A stretch of 64,000 bases of DNA, from contig NC_092317.1 in NCBI RefSeq assembly GCF_036785885.1, forward strand, positions 6,822,501 to 6,886,500. Reading direction: 5' to 3'. Below are positions 22,922 to 36,619 of the stretch, in pieces. Origin of the DNA: Coffea arabica. Its lineage: Eukaryota; Streptophyta; Magnoliopsida; Gentianales; Rubiaceae. Position 1 is the stretch's first letter, and each line of letters begins with the position of its first letter. The translations under genes were made by a program, and so were the position numbers. Below the pieces are notes generated by a model. That model made no database searches. It was not told the origin of the DNA and was given only the letters and a program-made list of their open reading frames with translations.

Positions 22922-25900
22922 ATGGAAGAGAGTAGCGAAATTGAGGAAAGAGAAATCCAAGTTAGGAGCTTGACAGGTGAATCGATCAGTCTATCCGTGA
23001 AACCAAACAAGACCATTCAAGAACTCAAGCAACTTCTCAAGCAAAGTTTCCCTCCTGCTTCTAGTTCTCCCAATTTCCATCTCTTCCTCAAGGTTACCTC
23101 TGGTTCACAACCCCCCCCCCCCCCCCTTCCTCTTCCCCAAAACTACAAACCGCACAAACCCTGTCCCATTTTACTCGATAATGGTTCGAATGGTTATATG
23201 TCTATTTGTACTTCACTTTTGTCTACTTACTCTTTGAATACATGGGTTTTTTTTTCCTAATTTGTAACCTCTGGTAAAGATCAATACTTTGGTATGGTTC
23301 ACTGTTTGAAAAAAGCATAGCTTAATAAATGGCATCGACCCAGGGAGAATACGGCACCTGTCTGTTTGGATTGCTTGTATATGGGAATGTGCAGACTTGT
23401 GTTTGTGTTGATTTTAATACTTGCGAATAAAGTTACAGAGAAATCTGCCTGTTAATTTTCTATGAAATGGCCGTTGTTTGTTCTACATATAATGGTAATA
23501 TTTGTTTGTTCTAGTGCGCGTGCATGCGTGCTTTATAATTCTTTTGGTTTTATGTTTTAAGAGGTTAATGCAAATAACGTTCTAATGCATCACCTTTTTC
23601 CGCTACTGCATTTGGAAAAGATTTATTCTTGCATATCTCATTTTTTTACTGGAATTTATGCATCAGGCCAAAAAATTGAGCTTGCATAGTCAGATTGGTA
23701 GTTTTTCAATTGCTTCTGGGGAATTCTTTGTTCTGGTTCCATTTGCTAAAAAGGATAGGCAGCAAGCCCAGAACCTCGATGAATCTGCAGGGTCCTCAAC
23801 AGTCCAAACTGAGAGCTTGGCATCAAAGTTAGCTGAGTCAGCATATTCTGACTTAATGCAAGACCTATCTTCTTTGCAGAATGGATCCAATCACAAAAAT
23901 CATCCAAATGCTGAGGTGGAACCAGAACATATGAATGAAGAAACTTGGAACACATCTGATGCCCATTCACTACCAGTCAAACGCAAGAGGAGGTCCATTA
24001 ATGATGAGAGCCTGGGACCTTCACGTGACATTGTACTGGATTTATTGCAATCATCCCGTACTAACATACTTGATGAAGAAAAATGCAAAATGTTTATACA
24101 GATTTTGGAGTCTGTAAATTGCTTAAGTGATCCAGCCACAGCAAAATGCATAGCAAAGAGAGGAAATGCCAGGGACCACGAAATGGATCCCTGTGTAAAT
24201 GGGGCTTCTTTGTGTATGTGTCCATCATGGTTGAAGAACATTATGAAAGCTTTTGCTCTCTTGAACACCTATTCAGCTTTTCTTCAACTGTGGCATATAG
24301 GAATTACCTTAACTGGTCTGACTAAAGCACTGGACCACCTTAAGAAATTTGGAAGTCAAATTGGTATCACAGACATTGAACATCTTTCTTTGCTTTTCCC
24401 CAAGGTAATTCTCTAATTGAAGAAACAATATAGCTGTTGAAAGCACTGGTTTTTGTGTTCATTTACTTGATATGCCTTAGCTATGGAAGTCATTTTTTCA
24501 TCTTTTTGTTTTGTTGTTCGGTAAGGCTCCCTTGTTTTCAACTTGACCTAAATGTGAAAAAAAAGCTTATAGGGATTGCTTCCAAATAAATGCTCATGTG
24601 TATATTGGACCCTTTGCCTCTGGGTTCATTGTTCCCTGTGTAGATGCTTTGGTTGCTGCTGAATTTCAGTGGTTTAATCTACACATAAATTTGAAAGCAT
24701 TCACTTCCTGTTTCACTGCTTTGTTGTTTGAATGTTTACTTGCATGAGCCTGAGAATTACAGAACTTCTACTAAAGATCCATTTTCATAAGACCAAAACT
24801 CCTGATTTCAGAAATTGTTTGTTTGGCCCATTGATCACCTTCTAAAACTTGAAATGAAATAAGTAGCCTATAGCCGTACTTTCTTTCCTACTTATGCTAC
24901 ATGTTTTTGACTTAAATAGTTACCTTGCTAAACTTGTTGCCAATTAGAATTGGACAATTGATCTGATATGGAGGAATCATGATTCTAGCTATTTCAAGAA
25001 ATCAATATTATGATGTTTACTGAATGGTATCCTATGATATCTTCTTTTAGTCTGCATATTTTGCCTTTAAATCGTTGTGACATATATTGCCTTTGGTTTC
25101 TCTATTGTCAATAGAGATATTTTCTTGTTGTTTGTAAGATTTTCTTATGACAGAAGTCTTTTCCTTTCAGGTTATAAAAATTGTTGATGAAGAAATAGAG
25201 GGTGCAAAAGCACGGAATTCTCTGTTAATCCTGAATGGTTCTGGAGATCAACATGAAAGTGAACTGCCTACTGGTAATAGTGAGTACCTTGTTTTGGACT
25301 GCCATATTTAAGGTATTTTTACATAACCATCTGAGATATTTTGTTGGATTTTTCTTTCTTCTGCTCCTTTAGAATCAGCTATAAAGCGTGCGCCTATATT
25401 CAAGATCCTTAATGCAATGAAGAAAAGGGAAGATTCTTTCACAGATCTTCTGTCAAGGGCTGTCAAGTCATTATTGGTGTGTAAACTTATTTAATTGTTG
25501 TACTTGTATAGTTTCTTGTATTACTTGTCTGTTAGAAGCCTGCTGATGTTTATTCTTGTGCAAGGATTGGTACTTACAGACAAGAAAATACTGTTTCAGA
25601 AGTAAGGTGTTGGTGAACTTTTCCTTGCATAATTGGACATATTGAGCAACTTGATGTTAAATTCAAACAAAGTCCAATTATCCATTTCATTATCTATTCT
25701 ATTCTGGCTACAGAAATCATGATTGGCATATTAGCTACTTATTAAGAAAAATGACCTATTCAGCATTTGTTGTGGATGAACTTAAATTCATTTAGACACA
25801 CGTCTTCCTTGTTTTTGGTTTCTTTTCTCTGACTTGATTGGAAGTATTTTGCAGCTGAAGAAAGAAAATGATAAGATTAAGTTCTTTTCCTTGGAAGAGC

Positions 25901-28900
25901 TTCTTATTTCTGCGAGGGAATGTGATACTACAGCAATTGGAAAGGAAGAAAAAAGAGCAGGTCGAAGCAGCTCCAGAAGTTTAAGTTCTCCATCATTTGA
26001 ACCTCGGTGCCGTGTAAGTTATAGAATTTTCCCGTCATGAAGGATTGGCTATTGTTCTTCCTACATTTGTTGTGCTACAACTGTTTGTATGGGATAGAAG
26101 TATGTTTGCGTAATTGTGGAGGCATTAATATCTTTAGTAGATCACTCTTGTGTTGGTTATGTCCTTTCATTCATACTCATTTTAGTCAAAGATATGATTC
26201 AGTACCAGCCTGGTTTGCTGCATATTTTGGGGTTTATTACATTGAGGATCAAATATATTGCAATATTCTTACTTGCATGGATGAAAGTATATTCCCATTG
26301 TTATCCGTGAGACCTTAGATTTTGGAGCTTTTTGAATTATTTGTTTTTTTCTTTAGAATAGTTTCTGCTTGCCAGTAGAAGAGAAGTTACATACAATCTG
26401 TCTCCTAGAAGAGAAAGTTTTATTTCAGTAAGGTTCTGTGCATGGTGCTAGGGTCATCTTGGGATAGGATCTATACAGCATTAGATTGCAGGGCCTGGTC
26501 ATGTAGTAAAGGCATCATTGTTGTACATCAAGTTGTCGCTATCCAGAATCATATTATAAAATAGCAGTCATTTAGTATTTATCACATGTATCACTTTTGA
26601 TATCCCTTTCTTCTTCTTCATTTTGTATCTTTCTCAGATTATTTCATTTAACATGCATGTGCTGTCTAAAATTTGACATTTAAGTACGTTCAATTTATTA
26701 CAAATAAGATAAAAAAGCATTTTGACTATCTTTTCACTTTGCAGGGGATGAATCCACTGCTTCCCGTGGAAATGGTGGAGCATTTGAAGCATGGCCTTGG
26801 ATCTCATGGGCAGGTCATCTTTGCTTATTTTCAAGTGCTTATACTTTTCCTGTTTATAATAGTCTAGGAAAGGTGGATCAGTTTATGGTACTTGGGATTA
26901 AGGTAAAGGACAAGTATAAAATCTCTCAAGCTAAGTGGATCTGGTGGCATTAAATTTCTGTAACGTTCCTAATTATCATTGTAGACTATCATATCACAAT
27001 AATCAAGATTCCTGCATATTTATTTCGTAGGGTAATTTCTACTGGAATATTGTAATAAGTGGTATTTCCTTTTCTTTTTTCCTGGTTCAGATTGTTCACA
27101 TCGAAGAAATCCAAGCTCGGCATGCAAATTATGTGGAAATTCCCAGTCTACTTTCAGAAAGCACAACTTTTGCACTCAGACGAATTGGAATTAGTAGATT
27201 GTACAGCCATCAGGTAAAGACAATGACGTGCTGTTTGTTCTCTATCCAGTTCATAGCTGATGGACTGTGACATTCTCTATAGGCTGAGTCAATTCGGGCT
27301 TCTCTTGGTGGGGAGCATGTAGTTGTTGCAACCATGACATCCAGTGGAAAATCTCTTTGCTACAATGTACCAGTTCTGGAAGTATTGTCACACAATTTGT
27401 TGGCGTGTGCATTATATGTATTTCCCACCAAGGTTGTTGCTTAAGATCTGATTTCTAACAGATTTATTGATTCTGTAATTCGATATGCTTGTTCAGTTAA
27501 TTTTATTTCGTGGTTCTATTTCAGTTGACATTGTCTACTGTGCAATCTTTACAAGATCCAAATTGTTTTTGCAGGCTTTAGCTCAAGATCAGCTAAGAAC
27601 ACTATTTGTTATGACAGAAGGGTTTCATGAGAGCTTAAATATTGGAATATATGATGGAGATACTTCTCAGCAGGATAGAATGTGGCTTCGCGATAATGCT
27701 AGAATGGTATTTCAGTAAGTTTTACTGTCTTTACGTTATTTTTATCTTGCCTAGAGTTCATTTGCTCAAGAGTTAATCCTGTTTGTGCAGCTGATTACAA
27801 ATCCAGATATGTTACATGTATCAATATTGCCATCCCATGGACACTTCAGGAGGATATTGTCAAATCTTAGGTACATATTCTTTTGTTCGCTTTTCTATGT
27901 TCACCACTTAATCACTTCTGATTTTGTATGCATATGTTCTCTTTTGTAGATTGTTCAAAAGGTCTTGACAATTCCTTTTACAGGTTTGTTGTTGTTGATG
28001 AAGCTCATTATTATAAGGGTGCGTTTGGATGTCATACTGCCCTTATATTAAGACGACTTCGCCGAATCTGTACTCATGGTATCTTTGACAACTACATTTT
28101 GCTACTAGTGAGAGATTCTTCTCTTTCAAATTTCCTCTTCCTCTTATATGTGACAAATTAGCTTGGAACTGACTTTGTTTGCAGTCTATGGCAGTGACCC
28201 TTCCTTTGTATTTTCTACTGCAACTTCTGCAAACCCCAAGGAACATGCTATGGTAATTATTTACTTCCGGAGATATTGAAATTACATTTGTAGCAACTTA
28301 TCTTTCTTGATAGCTTTGAAGGACCATGTATGGTCTAGAAACAATGAAGTTCAAGCATTTGGAGAGACTTCATCACCCTATGAGTCACGAATCTAAAAGT
28401 GGATATAGTGCCCATTTTGTGGTTTAGTTGTCTCCAAAGCATTGGTAAGAAAGAAGGAACTCAATTCCCCATGGTAATTGGATGAGCATCTCTTAATTGA
28501 TTATTAGGGAGAGCGTCCTAGATGTGTAAACAAAAGGTCTGAGAATGGACTTTAGAGGTGTGGGGGTCTGCGATCTAGCCAACAATATCTTGCAGTTAGT
28601 GGAATATGTTAATTTCTTATGCAGAAAAAGCAGATTTATATATTTGTCAAATCCTCAAATTGGCAATAATATACTTGTGTGGTAATCCAGGAACTTGCAA
28701 ATCTACCAGCAGCAAAGTTGGTTCAGAATGATGGTAGCCCTTCCAGTCTGAAGCTTTTTCTGCTCTGGAATCCACCTTTGTGCATGAAAACTGTAGGTGC
28801 TCTCAGTCCAAAACCTTTATGAAGTTTGGACTGATGGTCCTTAAATCGCTCATTTTTCTGTTCTGCTATTTGTGGAATTCTGCATTTCAGGTTGGGAAAA

Positions 28901-31900
28901 AAATGACCACCAACACGAAGGCAAACTTATCGAGTAGTAAGGATGTGGCTGCCAGACGGTCAAGGTATTCTCATCACAGAAGATGATGTGCTTTCTATTT
29001 GCTTTTCCTTTGACCCTCTATTTGTCTAGAAAGTATAAATCAAGTTTGCTGTAGTTACATATTATCCATTTTTTGCCATATATGTTGATGATCTTATGAA
29101 AATTTTCTTACCAAGTCCTGGGGTTATCAGGTCAAGAGCTGAGAAATATCCTCTCTGCTTACATCTAATGCAGCATAGACATAGCCCTCTTAGATCTCTG
29201 CTGTCAGCCGTGTCTGATGCCATCTTTGAATCAACATATAAGCACACAATCCAATATCATTAGGTTTGCAGGGGGTTCCAACTAAATTTGATTACCCACT
29301 TTTGATACTCGATTTTTCTGATGCTAAAAAGATTTTGATGCGTGCCAAAATCTCAATTTGTGACAATGTGATTAATGGTCTTCCAATTAAGTTGTGGACG
29401 GTGCATTAAAGCTCTGTGTCTTTTGGCAGCAAGAAGCTTAATATTTCTTTTTTTGGGTAGCTTGTATATCAAAAATTGATGACATTAATTATACTTGGCC
29501 AACTATAAGTTTTCATTACAGCTGTTAAGATGTGACCGTAATATGAAAATTTAGTTGACAACTACTTGTTTTATGGACAATAAAGTTCAGTTTTGTCTTG
29601 TGAATGCTAAAGTTGGTGTCATTTTTAACTTCATATACCTGGAAGATGGTTAAAATGTTTCCTTTTTCTTGTGACTTAAAGAATCAAAATATATACAAGA
29701 GTGTATCTGCTTCTTGAGTAATGTTAGAATGCCGTGATGGTATGTCTATTATACTCTTCTCGGATGCTATGACTGATAATTGAAAAATTCTCTGGTTCAG
29801 TCTTGTCAAGTCATAGAAATATACAATCACTTTACTACGAAAAGCTTGATGTCTTTGTCTTTACATGTTCATGATCTGTGTGTTAATTAGAATTGAAAAA
29901 TCACTTTCACTTTTTGCATAGATATTTTGTAAAGTATAGTCTGGATATTTCCATTAGGTAAAAACGATTTAATTCTGATAAAATAGTTTTGACTTTGCAG
30001 CCCAATTTTCGAGCTTTCTCTACTCTTTGCAGAAATGATGCAGCATGGGCTTCGCTGTATTGCATTCTGTAAATCACGCAAACTTTGTGAACTTGTTCTA
30101 TATTACACGTATGTGTAACCCTCTCAGCTAATTTTTATTTCTATTGTGAAGTATTTATCTTAAGTGAATAACATGATTTATTTGATCTTTGTGACTATGA
30201 TAAGGCGTGAGATTCTTCAGGAAGCAGCATCCCACTTAGTTGACTGTATTTGTGCTTATCGAGGTGGCTATGTAGCTGAGGTTTGTTCTAAATTTCTTTT
30301 AATTCTGTGAAAGAGAATTAGTGCAAAGAGATAAATATATACCAATGTGTTTAGTTACTATCATAATGCAAATGCACCTCTAAAAGGTATTTGAGAGGGT
30401 AGAACCTTGAACCTTGTTTCAACTTTAGAAACATCTTGCTTTCTTGTGGATGGTGATACTTATACACCACATTCTTTGTTAATAATATAGGCAGCATTAA
30501 TTCTATCATTTCTTTTCTTGTTTGATTTGCACCCACTTCCCTACCCTCACCCCCCAGCTTCCACTAGGGGGAAAGAAAGAGAAAAAGATCTTCTAATTTT
30601 GTACACAGACACCTCTATTGCACTTTCTTCATATGTGATATATTTCACGCTCAATTTGTTATAGGTTTACTAAGACTGTCTTAGCAATTAAGTTTACAGT
30701 TTTTTAATAGGCATGTCCTTCCCCAATCAGATTTTTTAAAGCCTTTCCCAATTAGATTTTTGCTCGGATGTCCATTTTCGTCAATTACCTAATTTTGACC
30801 ATGTTTTACTAGAATTTGCTGCAATACTGGCAGCAGGTTTTAAGTTGAACTCTTTTCATATGACTGTTGGGATGGTGACTTGCTTGTTCTTGCAGTCTTC
30901 TTATCTTATAATATTCCTGATAAGAGAAAATTTATTTGCAAATACATGTATTGATTCTTTGCATCTCTGTGACTTTCAACTTATTAGTTTGCTATATTCA
31001 CCATGAAAGCCTCCACTATGCTACTTCTAATTATTTAATAAGCCAGTGTGCTAAAAGTGGTTACACCCTCCCTTTTGGGGTATTACACCAATTTTTCTAT
31101 TCCTTTTCCAAATTAAAGAAATGTGAAAGTTTTATTTGGTTTCCAGAAATATTACTTTGTTGATTTCTCAAAAATCAACTTTAAAGTTGATCTCTGAGAA
31201 ATTGACTTTCAAGCCTTAAAGTTGACTACCGAGAGATTGACTTTCCTTTTTCTCCTTCCCCTGTTTATTTTTGTTCTCCTTCTTCTTTTGCAACCATACA
31301 ACACTCTCACAGACAATCAAACATACATGAGATTGAAAACAGACGGCGTCCATGGATTACACCATGAATTCTCCATAATTTATCTCGATAACTGAGTAAT
31401 CATGGACACCAGTGTTTTTCCAGCAATTCTCCAACACAAAACAGTTTGGAAAGCTTCAGATCTTTCATTGTATATGATGGTTATAAGGAATATGAGGTCA
31501 AGAACATACATTAGATCCATGGGTGAAGTACTGTAGGCACCGTTACCACACTAGCCCGTCCAATCCCATAAACTAGGAATAAATAAGGTTTATTGGTGGA
31601 AAAGGTATTGGGTTTTGGACCCCAAGGTCTATGTGGTTTGACTGTCATTCATTGTTTGAAAGGTTAAACCAGCTTTGGAGCTGCATCATTGAATCTTCAT
31701 AAGCGTTTGGAAAGATTCTGTTCGATGATGATTGATGATATCTGATGTGTTTGAGATTTGAATTCCAAAGGAGAAGAAGAGGAAAAGTAATGTCAAGAGG
31801 CAAGATGGAGAAGTCAATTTCTTCAATATTGACTTTACAGTTAATTTCCATGAAATCAATTTATACATATATGGAAACCTAATGAAAGAATCAATATCTC

Positions 31901-34900
31901 TTTAATTTGGAATAGAATTAACAGTATTATTGTAAGGATTTGGCTAATGAGTGTCATTAAGATAGCTTCACATGTTAATTTTTTGGCAAGAGGGAAACTA
32001 ATCAGGGAAAGTATCTAAATGTTGGGGGGGAGGGGGGCAATGAATGTGAGTGCGTGCATTCACATGATAAGTTAAGTGTAATTCGTTAGAAAAATTCTTA
32101 TTGTAAATAGTAGATGAAATCCAGAGCTGACAAATATATGATATTTGGCTTTAGGGTTTCATTGGGAGTGAGGTGATCTTGTACCTCAAGAATTGTAGTC
32201 ATAGTGTTGTGGTTAACTTCTGAGTTACCAAAACCATATGAAATAGCCCACTGCATAATGATAAAAGTTTCCAAGGGGAGATTAAGTCAACGTGCAGAAT
32301 TTTGAAGGAAGATAAAATTTTTGAAGTGACATCTCTCAGCTGTTTTGTTTCCTAAAATAGTTGATTGGATTGAGCATCTACCTGAAGCTAAATTCACATT
32401 TCCTGATAAATGTTCTTATCATGTTGTACATAATATAAAAAATTCTTTAGTTTTTCATTCTTGTAATATTCATTTTCTGCTTAATGAAGCAGGATAGGAG
32501 ACGAATTGAGAGGGACTTTTTCAGTGGTCGTATTTGTGGTATTGCAGCCACAAATGCTCTTGAGTTGGGCATTGATGTTGGACATATTGATGTAACCCTG
32601 CACCTAGGCTTTCCTGGTAGTATGGCTAGGTATGGCTATTGTTCTTTTCTGTTTTTGTTGTTGTAAGATTTCCTCGTCTGTCTTACTGTTGCCCCCATTC
32701 TTCTGTCTTACTGTTGCCCATTCTTTCTCTTTGTTCAGTCTTTGGCAACAAGCTGGAAGGTCAGGGAGGCGGGAAAAGCCATCAGTTGCTGTCTATGTTG
32801 CATTTGATGGGCCTCTCGATCAGTACTTCATGAAATTTCCACAAAAACTTTTCAGAAGTCCAATTGAGTGCTGTCACATTGATGCTAAAAACCAGCAGGT
32901 TCCTTTCACCGTAAATCTGTTTGGTTTATTCCTTTGCTTCTGAAACTTTTGTTTATCTATTTTCTTTTTTTTTGGTTCTTCATTGACCTTGTTTTCTTGG
33001 GAGAAGGGAGAGGGGGAGGCAAAAAGGATTTGTGATTGCTATCTTTTCTCTTCTGCTCCATCTCTACCTGGTCTTCTGCGTAGTAGGGAATTTACCTAAG
33101 TTTCTGCAGTTGATTATTTCCACAGGTACTTGGGAGAAGGGAGAGGGGGAGGCAAAACGATTTTGTGATTGCTATCTTTTCTTTATTCTGCTCCGTCTCT
33201 ACCCGGTCTTCTGCTTAGTAGGAATTTACCTAAGTTTCTGCAGTTTATTATTTCCACAGGTACTTGAGCAGCACTTAGTGTGTGCTGCTGTAGAGCATCC
33301 ACTGAGTTTGACATACGATGAAAATTATTTTGGCCCTGGCTTGGAGAGTGCTGTAATGAGGCTTAAAAACCAAGGGTTGCTAACCAGTGATCCATCACGA
33401 GATCCTTCTGCTAGAATATGGAACTACATTGGACATGCGGTATGAGGAACACCTCATTCTCAGTTTTGGTGTCAGGAAATAATTTAACAAGCCATTTACC
33501 AGATTTATTTTCAATCACGCGTCATTATTGTCAGAAAACCTTATATATTCGCTCTTTTTGGTCTCCAAGAAAGCGCCTTCAATTTCTGTTAGCATCCGAG
33601 CAATAGAAACTGAGAGATACAAAGTCATTGACAAGCAAAAAAATGAAGTTCTTGAGGAAATTGAAGAAAGCAGGGCATTTTTCCAGGTTACCACTGTGCA
33701 TTGCTTGAGAAAATTGTAGTTATACATTCTGCACTTATCTATAATCTCATAGTACATGTATTGTAAAATGTACTCTCCATCTCCGTTGTCCCATGGTGGC
33801 AGTAATGTTTTATTTAATTAATGTGCAGGTGTATGAAGGTGCTGTTTATATGAACCAGGGCAAGAGCTATCTAGTAAAACATCTGGATTTGTCAAGTAAA
33901 ATTGCTTGGTGCCAGCAAGCAGACTTGGAGTATTACACAAAAACTCGTGATTACACAGACATTCATGTCATTGGTGGTCAAATTGTAGGGTCAATTCCTT
34001 AAAATTTTCAATTTTTACCTCGCTTACAAATCTTGCCTAAGACTAGTAGCCAACACTTCTTAGCAAGTTATTGCAAAATTAGATTCATTACTGTGTTGAC
34101 ATTCCTTGAGCCCTTGTACTTAAAGATCTACGGAGCAGTAAGAAGTCCTAAGTTTAACAGTTGATGGCTGTTACTTTAGTCAGTTTTTCTATTCATCATG
34201 GAGTAACTGCAGATTTATTACCATTAAAGAGTTGAACTAGTTGATTAAACCAAAGCAGTGCATTGAGTAAACATGTTTTGTAATAAAAAATAGCTAGAAT
34301 GAAGCAAGTATAAATGCCACAGAACTTTTCAATGGTTGAAGTACTTGAACCTGCTTCCTAAGAAAGTGGTGCAGATTGTTTACCCCATTGGTCATGTGCA
34401 AATGAGAAGTACTCCCTTGTCCTTTACCTCACACCACATTTCCTTTTCATAATCACATGCTGGGGAATGGGTGTAGTTTGGCTCCTTACTTTGTGGAAAT
34501 AATTGCTAATCTCTTTTTGTTTCAGTATTAGTTGTTATATAATTTTGGGGCACAGTATGCTAACTTGTTGCTTGTTTGACCATGTCAGGCTTACCTTGCA
34601 AGAATTATTTCTAGGCCATTTCCGAGAACAACTGCTCAAGCTACTGCATGCGAAGTGACAACAACTTGGTTTGGTTTCCGTCGTATATGGAGAAGAAGCA
34701 ACCGGGTTTTTGATACTGTTGATCTATCACTTCCTGATTACTCATATCATTCACAGGTGCATTCAGTGTGGATCGCATTTTATTGATCTTAGCATTCTCA
34801 TATTGGTTTGACTCTTTCTTTTGATGTAATATATTGGCCCTGGTGTCATTAACCTTCCCCCCCCCCCCTCTTTTCTAAGGCATCCTTAACTTGTCATGGT

Positions 34901-36619
34901 TCAGGCTGTTTGGATTCGAGTTCCAGAATCCGTAAAGTTAGCTGTGGAGAGTTTAAATTATTCATTTCGTGGAGGTTTACATGCTGCTAGTCATGCTGTT
35001 CTCAATGTGGTTCCATTGTAAGTTTGTTAACCTTCGCAAAATCTGGAAACTGATGCTAAACTACTTTTTAATATTTAAAATCAAGAGTGGAGGTGGTTGG
35101 ATTTGATCTTATAGTCCTATTATGCTGTCTTAGTCTGTCCTTTCTACTCCCCTGTGGGATGGCGTGTAGGTACATAATATGCAATTCTTCTGACTTGGCT
35201 TCGGAGTGTGTTAACCCTCATGATGCTCGCTATACTCCTGAAAGAATTCTACTTTATGATCCACGTCCTGGAGGGACGGGCATTTCAGTACAGGTTCTAT
35301 TTTTGTGTTTTCACTACTTTAGTTTTTCCTTGTATTCTATTATATTGTGACTATATGTCTTTTATGTAGCAAGACTTTTAATGTCACCTTACCATATTTT
35401 TAAGAAGTTACTGTAAGTTAACAAGAGAAACTGTAATACTCATGTTTGATTTCTGACATAGAACTGGTTATGGACTGAAAAAAAAAAAAGAAAAGAAAAT
35501 GCACTGTCAGATCTGATATATAAATTCTTGTGAGCTTGTCATTTATGTGCTCAAGTAACATGTTCATGAATGTCTATTTATGTTAGTTCTTAGACGTTTT
35601 TTATCCTCAAAATCAGTTCTGATCAAAATTTCGTTGTAATGACACAGAAAGCTCGCTATTTTCAGACTCTAGGTCAAACTTTCTTATCATGTAAAAGCTA
35701 AACCCTGAGCATCTTGCTTTAGAAACAGCCTGGTCCTCCCAGGCCTGTTTGACTTAACTAGATCAGTCATTGCATGTTCTATCTCTTGTAATAGACTTTA
35801 TATCTTCTTTTTAATTGACAATGAAGCACTTCTTACTTATAAGAAACACTCTGCAACAGTGCAATTCTATGAGAAACGCTCCAAATCTCTGCAAATTTTT
35901 AATAGACATTGATTCTTTTCAGATCTGAGTGTCATTCCACCTATGCTTTCTTAGTGGTTGCATGAAAATCTTTGTTGCATTAGCATAATCCGGGGACCAC
36001 TGTTCGATTTAGAAAAACTACAAAATGACATTTAAGTTTTGCTAGATTTTCATACTATTTACGTCGTTAATATCCTTTCCTACTTCAACTCTAAATTTTC
36101 ATTCTTTATTGGAAAAGCTCCCGTATTGTCTTGTGAATGCACTAAACTATTTTTGCTCACCAAAAACTTAAAGAAAAGTCATGAAGTGGTTTTCCACCAG
36201 TTGACATCTAGTAAGGTAACATGGTCACACCTTGCAGGTTCAACCTCTCTTTACTGAGCTGTTAGCTGCAGCATTAGAACTTCTTACATCGTGCTCGTGC
36301 TTCGGTGATGCTGGATGCCCTAGTTGTGTGCAAGTAAGATTCATTCAAGCAAATGACATAATGTTTCTGTACTTCCTTTTCGCAAGGATGACATTATACT
36401 TTTGGCATGTCTCAGAATCTTGCTTGTAGCGAGTATAACGAGGTTCTACACAAGGATGCTGCCATCATGATCATCAAGGTTTTCCTCAAAATTTTTGCTC
36501 TGAAGTTTTTACTGCACTTTATTTTCTTTGCATCTTTGCTAGAGTTGAATTGGAATGGAATGTTTTTGCAGGCTGTTCTGGATTTGGAAAAGTCCTACTT
36601 TCCTGAAGTTCCAGAATGA
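22922..36619 (+). CDS. HRQ1: HRQ1-type RecQ-like ATP-dependent DNA helicase with N-terminal ubiquitin-like domain
   Basis: Orthologue-type of yeast Hrq1, a 3'-5' helicase linked to interstrand-crosslink repair; nuclear. 27 coding exons read through with matching phases, 1237 aa. Exons: 22922-23092, 23667-24404, 25171-25273, 25373-25476, 25855-26013, 26745-26813, 27091-27213, 27283-27432, 27575-27706, 27791-27870, 27984-28078, 28185-28252, 28691-28792, 28891-28964, 30001-30108, 30205-30280, 32493-32629, 32739-32898, 33260-33439, 33570-33686, 33829-33984, 34589-34756, 34905-35017, 35170-35293, 36238-36333, 36416-36478, 36572-36619. Ubiquitin-like fold at about 8-57 ([22 protein letters not shown]). 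Motif I TSSGKS 508-513; DEAH 615-618; STATS 652-656; [10 protein letters not shown] at 741; [12 protein letters not shown] 803-814; QQAGRSGRR 833-841. The C-terminal DUF1998-type region ends in a Cys cluster (1188, 1190, 1196, 1199). Nothing is broken. Confidence 0.95.
23111..23126. repeat. C16 homopolymer in HRQ1 intron 1
   Basis: Sixteen C residues begin 18 bases after the exon 1 donor at 23093. The transcript would carry a C-rich tract at the start of the intron. Length is error-prone. Confidence 0.9.
31137..31881. repeat. Possible TIR element and AAGTTGA-rich palindromes in HRQ1 intron 16
   Basis: GGTTTCCAGAAATATTACTT at the left and the inverse of AATCAATTTATACATATATGGAAACC at the right look like diverged inverted ends. 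The left part holds the perfect palindrome ATCAACTTTAAAGTTGAT at about 31174-31191. It is followed by two similar units, CTGAGAAATTGACTTTCAAG and CCGAGAGATTGACTTT. No target duplication is clear. The element lies in the 2.2-kb intron between helicase motifs IV and V. Confidence 0.4.
31935..32090. repeat. Dispersed repeat, copy A (HRQ1 intron 16)
   Basis: AGGATTTGGCTAATGAGTGTC ... CTTCACATGTTAATTTT ... GTGCATTCACATGATAAG ... is matched by copy B at 47233-47400. This shows a dispersed repeat family not otherwise recognised. It contains a G-rich run (GGGGGGGAGGGGGG) at about 32023-32037. Confidence 0.55.
32996..33262. repeat. 133-bp tandem duplication containing a duplicated splice acceptor, HRQ1 intron 18
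   Basis: CTTGGGAGAAGGGAGAGGGG at 32996 recurs at 33129, and the units 32996-33128 and 33129-33262 match almost throughout. Both copies end with TTATTTCCACAGGTACTTG. The second acceptor (AG at 33258-33259) is the real one feeding exon 19 ([14 protein letters not shown]). The first (AG at 33124-33125) is a near-identical decoy. Confidence 0.9.

Noticed and set aside
23340-23400. CTGTTTGGATTGC phrase in HRQ1 intron 1, as a possible MITE end
   Set aside because: No inverted partner within several hundred bases and no family core.
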